From: Shewanella sp. MBTL60-112-B2
GTDB lineage: Bacteria > Pseudomonadota > Gammaproteobacteria > Enterobacterales > Shewanellaceae
Direction of reading: 5' to 3'
DNA length: 64,000 nucleotides
Assembly (NCBI RefSeq): GCF_019655055.1
Contig: NZ_BPFA01000003.1
Coordinates: forward strand, 179,996 to 243,995
Shown here one piece after another: positions 31,101 to 39,301 of the stretch. The notes beneath the pieces were generated by a model, which was given only the letters and a program-made list of their open reading frames with translations, was not told the DNA's origin and did no database searches. Position 1 is the first letter of the stretch. Every line of letters starts with the position of its first letter. The position numbers were made by a program, and so were the translations under genes.

Positions 31101-34100
31101 GTTCCTGGGTTTATTTACCGAGTGGTTGATGCCCATGGTGATTACCAAGATAACAGCCAAAATACGCTGAACATTCATCTCAACGCCAACCATCAACCTA
31201 CTGTGCAAACCTTAAATGTCAGTACTGCGGAAGATACTGATTTCCAATTTAATCGCGCAAGTTTTGGTTATCAAGATAGTGACAATGACGCCTTGGACCA
31301 TCTCAGTATTACTCAGTTACCCGACCCAACATCTGGTAGCTTAGAGTTAAATGGTCAAGCCGTTACCCAAGGACAAACCATTAGCGCGAAAAATATCGAT
31401 CAGTTGGTCTTTAAACCTTCGGCAAACTTTAATGGCGATGTGCATTTTAGTTATACGGTAAACGATGGACATCAAGATTCAACAGCCCATACTGCAATAT
31501 TAAACGTTACGGCGGTGAATGATCTGCCAACCCTGACAATAAACCAAACCAGCCATACCCAAGGCAAACTAGTTGCCACCGACGTCGACACTGGAGATAC
31601 CCTCACTTATTCCACGCCGTTAGCGATAGGGGACTTTGGTAGTTTAAGCATCGATCCACAAACAGGTGCTTACCAGTACACCCAAAATAGTTCAGTCGCT
31701 CATATGAGCTATAACAGCGCAACAGCAACCTACTCTGGAGTCGATGTTTTCGAAGTGCAAGTGAGCGACAATCATGGCGGCATAACAAGCCAATTTATTA
31801 CCTTTAATCCACAAGCCACGGTAAGTAGCACATCAACGGGTAGTATTGTTATCACCAGCCAAGTCCCTCAGCACCCCGTAGTGACTAGCAGCTTGCCAAC
31901 TGGACATATTGTCGCTACGCCGCCAATAAATCATGTCAGTATCGATCTCAGTGCAACCAGTGACACAGGCAAAAGTCATATCGATGACTTAACCTCAGAC
32001 ACCACACCTAACATCACTGGCCACACCGATATTCCTTTCTCTCGTGTAACCATTTACGATGCTAATCATCCTGTTGGCCATGCCTTATCTGATGCCAATG
32101 GTAATTACACCGCGACACTGTCAACATTAACAGATGGCCACCATAGCTTGTCAGCTAAAGCCCTCGCCCCATCATCTGTATTACCGGCGGTGTCACCAGT
32201 ACTTGATATCAAAATTGATAGTGTTACAGCAACGCCTTCAATTGATTTAGCCGCTCATTCAGACTCTGGCACTTCCAATACAGATAACCTCACTAACATA
32301 CATAGTCCCATTGTTACAGGCGTTGCCGAAGCCAATAGCACAATTAGCATTACCGACGAGCACGGTAACATCCTTGCTTCCGGCAGCAGCAATGCCAATG
32401 GTCAGTATCAATTTACCGCCAATCAACTTAGCGAAGGCATGCATACTCTGACAGTTGAGGCAACAGATAACGCAGGTAATCAAAGCCGAGAACAGCTCGC
32501 TATTGAGGTCGACTATACTGCTCCCACTATTGCTAAAGTGAACTTAAAAACAGAATCCACCCATCAGCCCACGTTCAGTGGCACGGTTAGCTTAGATACT
32601 GCCAAGGTCGATATCATCATCAAGCAAGGCAGCCATATTTTAGAGACATTACATGCAAACTTAGACGGCAAAGGTGGCTACAGTGTTGATGCAACTAACC
32701 TACCCGATGGCGCTTATACCGCCTTTATTCAAGCCACCGATAACGCTGGCAACCAAACGCCTGCAGGATACTCAGGCAATTATGATCACTTCTCTGTTGA
32801 TACTCACGCCAATCCACCTAGCATCAGCTTCGAAAGCACGGGTAGCGATAACGTTTACAATGCCGCAGAAGTTGCAGCAGGCGCAGCCAATACCATTACA
32901 GCAACAATTTACCTTCCAAATGATTCCTATTCTTCAGATACCTTAGTGATTAATGGTGTGCCGCACACGCTCACTCACGCTGAGTTCTTAGCAGGTCAGG
33001 TAAATGTTGAAATAGCTCCTGGTTCAACCTTGACGGCCAGTATTATTGACTCTGTTGGTAATCACTCAAGTTTAACTAGCTCTGTAGCCCCAAGTGCCGA
33101 TATCACTGTAGCAACACTGGGTTTAAGTTTGACTAACGATAGTGGCCTATCCACTGATTTAATCACCAATGACGGCGCATTAACAATTAGCGGACAAGAG
33201 GTTGGCGCTACAGTGGAATATTCAACCGACAATGGCGTGCATTGGAGTCAAAGCTTTACTCCCGTTGCAGGCACCAACACAGTCACAGTGCGGCAGACCG
33301 ATAACGCTGGCAACATGTCTGCAAGTACATCGATGAGCTTTACCTTAGATAACCAAGTTAGTGCCCCAACGGTGAGTTTACGCCACGATACCAGTGGTGA
33401 AATCCACCCGACTGCCGATCTGTTCACCAAAGACTCGAGGTTATCAATTCACTCTGAGGCGGGGGCTAAAGTTGAATACTCTAGTGACAGTGGCCACAGC
33501 TGGAGCACAGTGTTTAACCCAACTGAAGGGGTAAACAATTTACTCGTTAGACAAACAGACATTGCAGGCAATCAGTCTGCTGCGACGCACTTTAGTTTTA
33601 CCTTAGACACCACTCCGGGGACAGTATCGGTCAACCCTATCTCAACTGACAACGCCCTGAGTGCAGTAGAAAATAACCAGCCCTTAGTGATCACCGGCAC
33701 CACTTCTAATATCACTGCTGGAGACAGAGTCTATATTGATTTTGGCAACAATCACTTCCGCGAAGCCAGTATACACAGTGACGGCACTTGGAGCTTAACG
33801 GTCAGTGCAGGCGATCATCAAAGATACTTTAGTGCTGATGGCAACTATCCGATCAAAATCGGTTCAGTGGATCTTGCCGGCAATGCAACCCCTGAGATCT
33901 CAACCAACTTAATTGTTGATACCCAAAACCCCATTCCACATATCAGCGTAGATAGTGTCACTGCCGACAATGTTATTAACTTGGCAGAGTCGGCACAAAA
34001 TATTGATATAACGGGTACGGTAAGTGGCGATTTCAATGCTGGGGATATAGTGAGTTTGAGTATCAACGGTGCGACTATTAGCGCTTTAACCGCAACGGTG

Positions 34101-35789
34101 GATGCTAATGGACATTACGTTATTGCTGTTCCAGCCCAAACCTTGATAAAAGCCAATACCCACAGTATTTACGCAGTAGGACAACAGCAAGTTCATTCAA
34201 TTGAAGCAACAATTATCACGACCGATCATGCCGGAAACCTAGGCAGTGCCACAACAGGTACTCAAGCTTTTTCTATCGACACCCAAGTAAGTGCATCCAT
34301 TACGATAGATCCTATTACTGCCGATAATGTTATTAATGCCCAAGAAAGCCATACATCAATAAACATTACTGGCCAAGTAGGTGGCGATGTTCATCAAGGG
34401 GATGTGGTAACCCTAACCCTTAATCAACAAAACTATACAGGAACGGTTGATAGTCATGGTCAATTTAATGTTGTTGCAGGCAGTGAGCTAGCGTCAAACT
34501 CATCGATATCAGCCAGCGTGAGTACCTCAGATAACGCTGGCAACTCAGCTCAAGCGAGTCAGACTCTGCAGTATGATACCGACATCCAAGTAGGAAGACC
34601 GAGGATCAGCTTCGAATCCCCTGGTAGCGATAACCTTTATAGCAAAACCGAAATCGCACAAGGGCATGCAGGAACCATTACCGCAACGGTGCATGCTGCA
34701 GCCGATGCCAAAGTGGGCGAACATTTAAACATTAACGGTGTTGATCATCTGCTTGATGCCAACACTCTAGCCCATGGAATTGAGATTGAAGTCGCACCGA
34801 GTAGCATAATCAAAGCCATCATGACCGATGAACACGGCAACGTGAGCTCAGCCTTAAACATGGCTGCTAGCGCTAAACCAGAACCTATAGTGGTAACTGC
34901 GCCGCCAGGCAGTCACCATATTGGAACCTCATTAGGCGTACCAACACTCATTCCGGGGCAAACTCCGGTACCTGTCGCAGAGCAAGGTTGGAAAATTTTA
35001 GTCAACGGTCATTACCAAACGTCCTATACCAGCGAATGGGGTACGCTAACGATTGACCCTAAGAACGGTCAGTTAAGTTATCAAGAACATGGAAATACCC
35101 ATACTGGTCCCCATGGGAGTACTCAGAATGTTGGCGTACACGAAGATAGATTTGAAGTCGCCCTTCAAGGCTCGCACCATAACGATGTAGTCATGCATGT
35201 TCAAGTTAGCATTTTAAGCCATGGTCCCGGCCATAGCGGCAAATTGACTTTGGGCTCTGAAGTGCTAGATATGACGGTGACTCCAGTTATTGGCCATCAA
35301 GCCCCTCCACCAGCTCTCATCGCAAATGATGCCCCGCAAGAAAGTAGCGATATCATAGTGAATATTGATCTGGTTGATGATGCCCTCCAAAGTGATACTG
35401 CGGCCTCGTTACCCGATGAGCCGATTTCAAGTCACGTACAAGCTAACGATATCCACGATTCACCTGCAGCATTAACGGCTTCAGCTCCTGTAGATCATTA
35501 CTTAAAAATGCTTGGAATGAGTCAGCAAGATCTGCACGCTAGCGAATCAACGGCTACAACTGATAACTTACCGCAAGTTGAAACATTAGTGAGTAATGAT
35601 CCACATACCGATATGCTTGATACTGCCCGCGTGGATACATTTGATAACCCGCTAATTGATGACGATAAACATGAAAAGCAGCTCGACCTTTCCCCCTTTG
35701 ACGATCAACTTGCTCATCAAAGCGATCTTCAAACAGGTGATGATGACCTACTACATCAGGCTCTTAACGATATGCATAATCAAGCTTAA
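25188..35789 (+). CDS. Giant VCBS/Ig-like type I secreted adhesin
   Basis: Predicted 3533-residue surface or released adhesin, last gene of the secretion operon. Order: a Lys/Glu/Gln-rich charged N-terminus (1-70), a low-complexity Ser/Thr/Asn stretch, a (Gly-Thr)n linker near 223-237, VCBS/cadherin-like repeats to about 2240 including four copies of a 106-residue unit (about 560-983), then about ten bacterial Ig-like modules (TDNAGN motifs) to about 3235, and an acidic Asp/His-rich C-terminal 300 residues. There is no Sec signal peptide, as expected for type I export. No RTX nonapeptides (GGxGxDxLx) and no LapA-like di-alanine retention site are visible. The ATG at 25188 has AGAGAGG before it. 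Confidence 0.88.
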   Translation: MSNNDNKRDSASQSAPKSDDKIEHKKRLQQSAKKAEQLDKDAKRLKAKEFRDGGKAEQIANKDLVADKSWSTQTNASTNTLDRSSANIADNIDTTNLETDSQALADLNSNSPQSEANNVTETESDSANQTSQAEQTAANKAARPIGSTETTGLASGANFRNENAQAPELTNLGQALTFSANEHQQPHFTVALQLHHSQLAPTTLPHTPDILPGTTATTVPLTAGTGTGTGTGTGTGTNEKPLTIDSQQQIQQVKEDSSVDTVQGSLVAHGDTSQSVTWSANQAQGQFGQLTLDGQTGQWHYHLNNTLNSTDTLVAGEQHTEQFVVTATDAQGHQVNSVIAVAVEGSNDLPTISGIHHASLNEMGSIDTVSGQLLATDPDHNDTASWSVSQNQGQFGQLVIDSQTGQWHYQLDNQSPKTQSLNQGDKATEQFTVMVTDSSGQQVTQSISIEIHGKNQSAQIGGINSASITEDHHVDSAGLLHANGTLTAIDPDAGQSQFLADNYSGQYGQFSITASGEWQYTAGNNNSQIQGLKSGESLTDTVLVYSVDGTEQKITVIINGTDDKAVIAGTSTANLTEDKDVHSGQLRVDGALSVTDLDNGQAQFSAESLQGQFGTLSINNLGHWTYTADNSQAVIQGLKSGESLTDTLLVHSVDGTEQKITMTINGTDDKAVIAGTSTASLTEDKDVHSGQLRVDGALTVTDADNGQAQFQAESLQGSFGTLSINNLGHWTYTADNSQAAIQGLKTGESLTETLLVHSVDGTEQKITVTINGTDDKAHIAGTSSASLTEDKDVHSGQLRVDGALIVTDLDNGQAQFQATSLQGQFGTLSINNLGHWIYTADNSQAVIQGLKTGEQLTETLLVHSVDGTEQKISVTINGTDDKAVIAGTSTANLTEDKDVHSGQLRVDGVLNVLDTDNGQAQFTAESLQGQFGTLSINNLGHWTYTADNSQASIQGLKTGESLTDTVLVHSVDGTEQKISVTINGTDDKAVISDAQANLDARGVTEDRGYIDTHYNLHYDGKLNIQDPDKGEGSLDPNIGSQTYQGIGYDTKLGGHILLMRDGHYTYTLDNRNIQNLAAGETKQDSAVIRSADGTTHTIELTVHGTNDKPTIAAQSHTVVEGGTLLQGQMVGQDIDTGAQLHYSAPKIDGLIFNSDGSYSFDPSHASYQSLASGATKTLTIPVTVTDEHNASATHPLSFTITGVNNAAIISGVDTGNVDEGHGSYGDMSPDYAQPGMAKLGQSALTADGKLDIVDPDTGESQFDSKGGAWNNSYHGQYGHLLLNPDGTWHYHVTVGSVDWVGNRKTTIGTTIDELGDNQTLTDTITVYSKDGTAHDIVITIHGDNDRPYISSEVTLATSTEDTTLTFSKADLLANTIDVDVNDAGKLSIANLLVDHGSVVDNKDGTYTFTPTKDYNGKAHFSYDVTDAHGGITHTGASTTLTATPDGAIISEVTTGHVIEDGPHSRHNAGVTTELANGQLQVIDPDSGEDKFQYSQFGESAIHDPFGGMLRIDSAGNWGYSVNNAALQHLAQGQTETVVYRVHSYDGTAYELHIDVVGSNDRPTVTQVVLSNGTEDTHYQMQASQFGFTDIDTGDTLHSIAITDLPPASQGKFALDGHDITAGQSITTADISKLQFVPAKDFNGNVQFKYTVNDGHADSAKATNTLHITPVNDAATIDGQTQSSSSASITEDSATSTISGQLTLIDPDTGEEKFAANTQILGQYGQLTLDDNGSWHYALNNASPAVNGLNAGQQLTDTLTVTSPDGTASKTIAITIHGHTDTPTLQLQEAGTTQGLDLYAGIQGNQISQLQYSTDGINFTSQIPAGFSLAADGHTLEVDPAHSSFDHLANGVQHKIWVNYQLQESSGSNTHQSSQQAQVIISGTSDKPIIHSFSANSDQYSGPVTGNLLQGASDIDDGAQLTLQDVQFKDPTTHHYITVHTGQDVSITGVGQIHIAANGDYRFTPESSFTGDVPGFIYRVVDAHGDYQDNSQNTLNIHLNANHQPTVQTLNVSTAEDTDFQFNRASFGYQDSDNDALDHLSITQLPDPTSGSLELNGQAVTQGQTISAKNIDQLVFKPSANFNGDVHFSYTVNDGHQDSTAHTAILNVTAVNDLPTLTINQTSHTQGKLVATDVDTGDTLTYSTPLAIGDFGSLSIDPQTGAYQYTQNSSVAHMSYNSATATYSGVDVFEVQVSDNHGGITSQFITFNPQATVSSTSTGSIVITSQVPQHPVVTSSLPTGHIVATPPINHVSIDLSATSDTGKSHIDDLTSDTTPNITGHTDIPFSRVTIYDANHPVGHALSDANGNYTATLSTLTDGHHSLSAKALAPSSVLPAVSPVLDIKIDSVTATPSIDLAAHSDSGTSNTDNLTNIHSPIVTGVAEANSTISITDEHGNILASGSSNANGQYQFTANQLSEGMHTLTVEATDNAGNQSREQLAIEVDYTAPTIAKVNLKTESTHQPTFSGTVSLDTAKVDIIIKQGSHILETLHANLDGKGGYSVDATNLPDGAYTAFIQATDNAGNQTPAGYSGNYDHFSVDTHANPPSISFESTGSDNVYNAAEVAAGAANTITATIYLPNDSYSSDTLVINGVPHTLTHAEFLAGQVNVEIAPGSTLTASIIDSVGNHSSLTSSVAPSADITVATLGLSLTNDSGLSTDLITNDGALTISGQEVGATVEYSTDNGVHWSQSFTPVAGTNTVTVRQTDNAGNMSASTSMSFTLDNQVSAPTVSLRHDTSGEIHPTADLFTKDSRLSIHSEAGAKVEYSSDSGHSWSTVFNPTEGVNNLLVRQTDIAGNQSAATHFSFTLDTTPGTVSVNPISTDNALSAVENNQPLVITGTTSNITAGDRVYIDFGNNHFREASIHSDGTWSLTVSAGDHQRYFSADGNYPIKIGSVDLAGNATPEISTNLIVDTQNPIPHISVDSVTADNVINLAESAQNIDITGTVSGDFNAGDIVSLSINGATISALTATVDANGHYVIAVPAQTLIKANTHSIYAVGQQQVHSIEATIITTDHAGNLGSATTGTQAFSIDTQVSASITIDPITADNVINAQESHTSINITGQVGGDVHQGDVVTLTLNQQNYTGTVDSHGQFNVVAGSELASNSSISASVSTSDNAGNSAQASQTLQYDTDIQVGRPRISFESPGSDNLYSKTEIAQGHAGTITATVHAAADAKVGEHLNINGVDHLLDANTLAHGIEIEVAPSSIIKAIMTDEHGNVSSALNMAASAKPEPIVVTAPPGSHHIGTSLGVPTLIPGQTPVPVAEQGWKILVNGHYQTSYTSEWGTLTIDPKNGQLSYQEHGNTHTGPHGSTQNVGVHEDRFEVALQGSHHNDVVMHVQVSILSHGPGHSGKLTLGSEVLDMTVTPVIGHQAPPPALIANDAPQESSDIIVNIDLVDDALQSDTAASLPDEPISSHVQANDIHDSPAALTASAPVDHYLKMLGMSQQDLHASESTATTDNLPQVETLVSNDPHTDMLDTARVDTFDNPLIDDDKHEKQLDLSPFDDQLAHQSDLQTGDDDLLHQALNDMHNQA
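25855..25896 (+). repeat. Hexanucleotide microsatellite CTGGCA x7
   Basis: Seven perfect CTGGCA units inside the adhesin gene, encoding alternating Gly-Thr. A six-base unit changes linker length without shifting the frame when copies are gained or lost. Confidence 0.95.
26865..28136 (+). repeat. Four tandem 318-bp VCBS repeats
   Basis: GTDDKA-type unit starts fall at 26865, 27183, 27501 and 27819, and the next at 28137, an exact 318-bp (106-residue) period. The units share blocks such as TEDKDVHSGQLRVDG and FGTLSINNLGHW almost unchanged. A more diverged unit precedes them from about 26547. Confidence 0.93.
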
Positions 35790-36056
35790 TTAAACTTCAG
35801 CTTCTTACTGCTAGCTTTCTGTAAAGTATAAAGTTTGTTCAACTTATGCTTTGCGGTCTGCTAGCAAAATTGCTCTATAAAATTCAGTTATCACGAATAT
35901 TAGACCAATTGACCACTTTGGTTTTTAAGCCTAGTCAACTTGTCTCTACTCGGTTGGACAATTGCCGTCTTAACAGCATTTTACTCCCAATTTTTCTTGT
36001 AAAATGTGGCACTAATCTTGCGATAGTTAAAGCGTTCTTTTCCCACGGCAAGCTAT

Positions 36057-37205
36057 ATGAGATGTAAGACCAATAAATTTGATAGTGTTAACAAGTATTC
36101 AGGAGAGTTTAGCGGCGCCTTCGCCGATTTAGGTACATTCCTCCCCCTCGCGCTAGGTTTAATAGCCCTTAACCATTTCTCCCCACAAGGGATATTTATG
36201 GGCTTTGGTCTATTTGCGTTATTTACCGCGTTTTATTACCGTCGACCAATCCCCGTGCAACCTATGAAGGTCATTACCGCTTTAGTCATCGCGCAAGGGT
36301 TAACCCCGGGGATGCTACAAGCCAGCGGCATGTTAATGGGGATCATTCTATTAGTCCTTGCATACAGCGGCGCCATTACTTGGATGGCAAAGCAGTTGTC
36401 TCCCGCCATCAGTATCGGTATTCAGTTAGCAATCGGTTTGCAGCTTATTTGGATGGGCAGTCAGATGATGAGTCAGACTTGGCTTATTGGTCTAGTGGCT
36501 TTTATCGCATTATTTTCGAGTAAGTTCCTACCAATGCGCTACTTGGCAATGCCACTTGTCATCGTACTCGGCATTATTTGGCAGCTTAATAGCGGCACAG
36601 CGCCGAGCTTCGATCTATCAGTCTCAACCCCTTGGCAATTTATTTGGCCAAGCATAGATGAATGGACGTCTGCCGCGGGTTTATTGGTGTTACCCCAGCT
36701 TGCTCTTACTTTAACCAACGCCGTTATCGCCACTTCAGCGATGGCAAAACAGAAGTTTCCAGAAGATGGCGATGCAGCTTTTGCACCTCAACGCTTTGCC
36801 ACCAGCTCAGGCTGGGCCAACTTATTGCTAGCACCTTTTGGCGCCACAGCCATGTGCCACGGCGCAGGAGGGCTCGCCGTACAGCATCACTTTGGCGCAC
36901 GTACTTGGTTAGCACCGACTATTTTTGGTAGTACCTGTTTACTCATTGCGGCGTTTTGGGGCCAAGGAATCGCTGGTGTATTATCACTTATTCCGCTGGC
37001 AGTTTTAGGTAGTTTGCTTGCTATTGCTGGTACTCAGTTAGCTTGGTCACAGCGGTTTATCGACGGTAAACCTTTCTGTATTTTTGTGATTTTATCCACG
37101 GCTACTATCTGCTTACTCGTTAATACCGCAGCCGGATTAGCAACCGGTATTGTACTTGAGATGGGCCGACGTCAATGGCTAATCTATTCAGATATAAAAT
37201 CGTAA
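36057..37205 (+). CDS. MOT1-type sulfate/molybdate transporter family protein
   Basis: A 382-residue inner-membrane protein with roughly ten hydrophobic segments. The N-terminal SGEFSGAFADLGTFLPLALGL and the later RRPIPVQPMKVITA are signatures of the MOT1-like branch of sulfate-type transporters, of which plant members carry molybdate. ATAMCHGAGGLAVQHHFGAR in the second half is also family-typical. Molybdate is the likelier substrate by family, but untested here. The start at 36057 has only a weak ribosome-binding site (GGCAAG). It stands alone between the adhesin operon and a convergent two-component pair. Confidence 0.82.
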   Translation: MRCKTNKFDSVNKYSGEFSGAFADLGTFLPLALGLIALNHFSPQGIFMGFGLFALFTAFYYRRPIPVQPMKVITALVIAQGLTPGMLQASGMLMGIILLVLAYSGAITWMAKQLSPAISIGIQLAIGLQLIWMGSQMMSQTWLIGLVAFIALFSSKFLPMRYLAMPLVIVLGIIWQLNSGTAPSFDLSVSTPWQFIWPSIDEWTSAAGLLVLPQLALTLTNAVIATSAMAKQKFPEDGDAAFAPQRFATSSGWANLLLAPFGATAMCHGAGGLAVQHHFGARTWLAPTIFGSTCLLIAAFWGQGIAGVLSLIPLAVLGSLLAIAGTQLAWSQRFIDGKPFCIFVILSTATICLLVNTAAGLATGIVLEMGRRQWLIYSDIKS

Positions 37206-37253
37206 TGAGCCACAAGTAACATCGCTTTAAGCCGCTGCTTTAGCCTTGTATAG

Positions 37254-37290
37254 ACCACAATACTTGAGAGCTCAATCCAAGTATTGTGGT
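37254..37290. repeat. Inverted repeat between convergent genes
   Basis: Perfect 13-bp arms ACCACAATACTTG / CAAGTATTGTGGT around an 11-nt loop, between the MOT1-type gene and the response regulator gene. It could end transcripts or stabilise mRNA 3' ends from either side, but it lacks a T run. Confidence 0.5.
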
Positions 37291-37446
37291 AACACTTCTT
37301 CAAAAGCTTTCAGTCCGATTATCCAGCTACAACTTGTCGCAGAGCTTGCTCAGACTATTCCCTCTAAGGAGTCGCACCCATTAAATCCGGCAATATAGCG
37401 ATTCGAGTCATAATAATGGCCAATACACCTGTATTGCCAAATAGCC

Positions 37447-37986
37447 TTAACGATGATCCGCCGTTGGTTTCTTTAATAACTTTCGCTGCAGTGTGCGCCG
37501 GTGCATGCCTAACTGCCTAGCGGTAGCTGATACATTACCGCTATTGGCATTGAGTACCTGCTGAATATGCTCCCACTCTAAACGCTTAGGCGATAACGGC
37601 TCCTCAACTAACGGCTGCATATCATTATCAAATGACGTCACAGATAGTGCATTTAATAGGGTTTGAGTATCTACCGGCTTGGCTAAATAGTTATCGGCTC
37701 CTAACCTAATGGCCTCCACCGCCGTGGCTATGCTGGCATATCCCGTTAGCAGCACCATGATTACATCGGGGAGCAATTGCCTCAGCGGTGAGATAAGTTT
37801 AAGGCCGTTCTCCTGCTCTAACTTCATATCCAACAGCACGTGAGTCGGACGAAATTGTCTCGCTAGCAGTAATCCTTGAGTGGCATCGTGACATTGCTGA
37901 CATTCAAATCCTTGCTTAGTCATCCGCCTTCCGAGCACACTTGCAAGCGCTGTATCATCTTCAATAATCAGTAACTTTTTAGCCAT
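37447..37986 (-). CDS. RegA/PrrA/ActR-family response regulator
   Basis: A 179-residue regulator with an N-terminal receiver domain: acidic pair EDD (9-11), phospho-acceptor Asp53 in VLLDMKL, Thr81, and Lys103 in LAKPV. A short linker leads to a Fis-type helix-turn-helix (about 136-172; SATARQLGMHRRTLQRKL). This is the compact RegA/PrrA layout, without the sigma-54 AAA domain of NtrC-type proteins. The frame is open 17 codons upstream, but the ATG at 37986 starts MAKKLLIIEDD and overlaps the kinase gene end by 8 bp, so the pair is translationally coupled. Confidence 0.88.
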   Translation of the reverse strand: MAKKLLIIEDDTALASVLGRRMTKQGFECQQCHDATQGLLLARQFRPTHVLLDMKLEQENGLKLISPLRQLLPDVIMVLLTGYASIATAVEAIRLGADNYLAKPVDTQTLLNALSVTSFDNDMQPLVEEPLSPKRLEWEHIQQVLNANSGNVSATARQLGMHRRTLQRKLLKKPTADHR

Positions 37987-39301
37987 GATGCTCTCCATTG
38001 GCGCTATCGTGGCTAATTGGGAAACAAACCTCTGCAACCGTGCCCCCCTCTTTGGCGCTACCTAATAGCAATTGTCCGCCTAAACGCTCAAAACTAGCAT
38101 TACTTAAAAGCAGTGCCATCCCCATGCCACGTTCGCTCTCAATCAATTTATGCCCAAGCTGCAGCTGCATACTTTTAGGGATCCCTACGCCATAGTCCCT
38201 CACAGAAATACACAGTCTGTTTCGGTCTGCTGCGGCCATAACCGACACAACCACCTTAGCCTCCCCTATGTGAGCGAAACTCGCACTACTGGCATTTTCA
38301 ATTAATGCTAACAGCGCTGGAAGCAAACTGGCATCCGTCTTTATGGCCTTAGCTGGATGCCCTTCAGTTTGGCTCTCTGTAGTATTATTCAGCTGTAAAT
38401 CTACCTCAGGCATTAGCAGTAAAACTTGCTGTTTAAGAGTTTCAAGTAATTCATCAGCTGTTAATAAGCTTTGCTTTTGCTGGCGTATCGATTCGGTAGC
38501 CGTTCGCAGCGAGGTCAATGTTTGCTCACAGCGGACTAGAGCCGTATTCATCTCTTGCAATACCTCTGGCTCACTGATTTGTTCTTCTACGGCTTCATCC
38601 ACCAGCAAGCGCAAACTCGCTAGTGGCGTAGCTAATTGGTGGGCCATCTGCGCCGAGGCGGTACCTAGTGCTAACAGCCTTTCTTGCCGTAGTTGCGCCT
38701 CGCGCATATAGCCTAACTCCACCTCCTGCTTACGCATTCGTTGCGCAATGTAGGCCACACTGGTAGTCAGCACTAATGCCGAAATCAAGAAGTTAAACCA
38801 CATCCCTAGATAGTGAGAACTCATGTCCATACCATGGTGCTTCATCTGGTTTTCTGGCACGGAAAAAATCATCAAGCTATAGGCAAAGGTCGACAATAAG
38901 GCTAAGGCCCAAGGTGCCCACTGAGGCAGTACCACCGCTGCGATTGCAATCGGTAGTAGCAACAAAGAGATAAATGCGTTGGTAGCCCCTCCCGTAAAGT
39001 AGAGCCAGGAGATCCAAAACAGAGTATCAATCAGCAACACGATGAAAAAGCCGTTCTCCGAGCGTGCAATCGCTCCACGATGCCAGAAAGTAAAACCTAA
39101 ATAGAGAGCTTCTAGGCTCATTCCCCAGTAGAGAACAGGGCTAGTCAGAGACAAGCCAAAGGTGTCTGCAGCAAAAAAGGTTAAGCCTATCTTCAGCAAT
39201 AAGGCGGCAAATCTCAATAACGCTAATTGGTCGGTCGCGCCAAGATTACGTATCAGTAAGTTTTTAAAACGCGTATTCATCATGGGGCTAATTGTCATCA
39301 T
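37979..39301 (-). CDS. RegB/PrrB-like redox-type sensor histidine kinase
   Basis: A 440-residue inner-membrane kinase. Six hydrophobic segments fill residues about 25-185. A loop carries GGATNAF (104-110), matching the RegB quinone-site motif GGxxNPF except Pro to Ala. The phospho-acceptor is His221 in MAHQLATPLASLRLL. Cys258 (VRCEQTL) falls where RegB has its redox cysteine. The ATPase domain follows (N box ENASSA at 335-340, DYGVGIP at 369-375, RGMGMALL). By family it may sense the quinone or redox state; the target genes are unknown. Coupled with the response regulator. Several Met codons at the start leave a few residues of uncertainty. Confidence 0.87.
   Translation of the reverse strand: MMTISPMMNTRFKNLLIRNLGATDQLALLRFAALLLKIGLTFFAADTFGLSLTSPVLYWGMSLEALYLGFTFWHRGAIARSENGFFIVLLIDTLFWISWLYFTGGATNAFISLLLLPIAIAAVVLPQWAPWALALLSTFAYSLMIFSVPENQMKHHGMDMSSHYLGMWFNFLISALVLTTSVAYIAQRMRKQEVELGYMREAQLRQERLLALGTASAQMAHQLATPLASLRLLVDEAVEEQISEPEVLQEMNTALVRCEQTLTSLRTATESIRQQKQSLLTADELLETLKQQVLLLMPEVDLQLNNTTESQTEGHPAKAIKTDASLLPALLALIENASSASFAHIGEAKVVVSVMAAADRNRLCISVRDYGVGIPKSMQLQLGHKLIESERGMGMALLLSNASFERLGGQLLLGSAKEGGTVAEVCFPISHDSANGEHHG

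Noticed and set aside
35790..36056. A possible molybdenum-cofactor riboswitch before the MOT1-type gene
   Set aside because: The 267-bp region has no obvious conserved hairpin set or expression platform that I could match.
35846..36067. A 73-codon frame between the adhesin and the MOT1-type gene
   Set aside because: No ribosome-binding site, no recognisable composition, and it overlaps the next gene's start; most likely chance.
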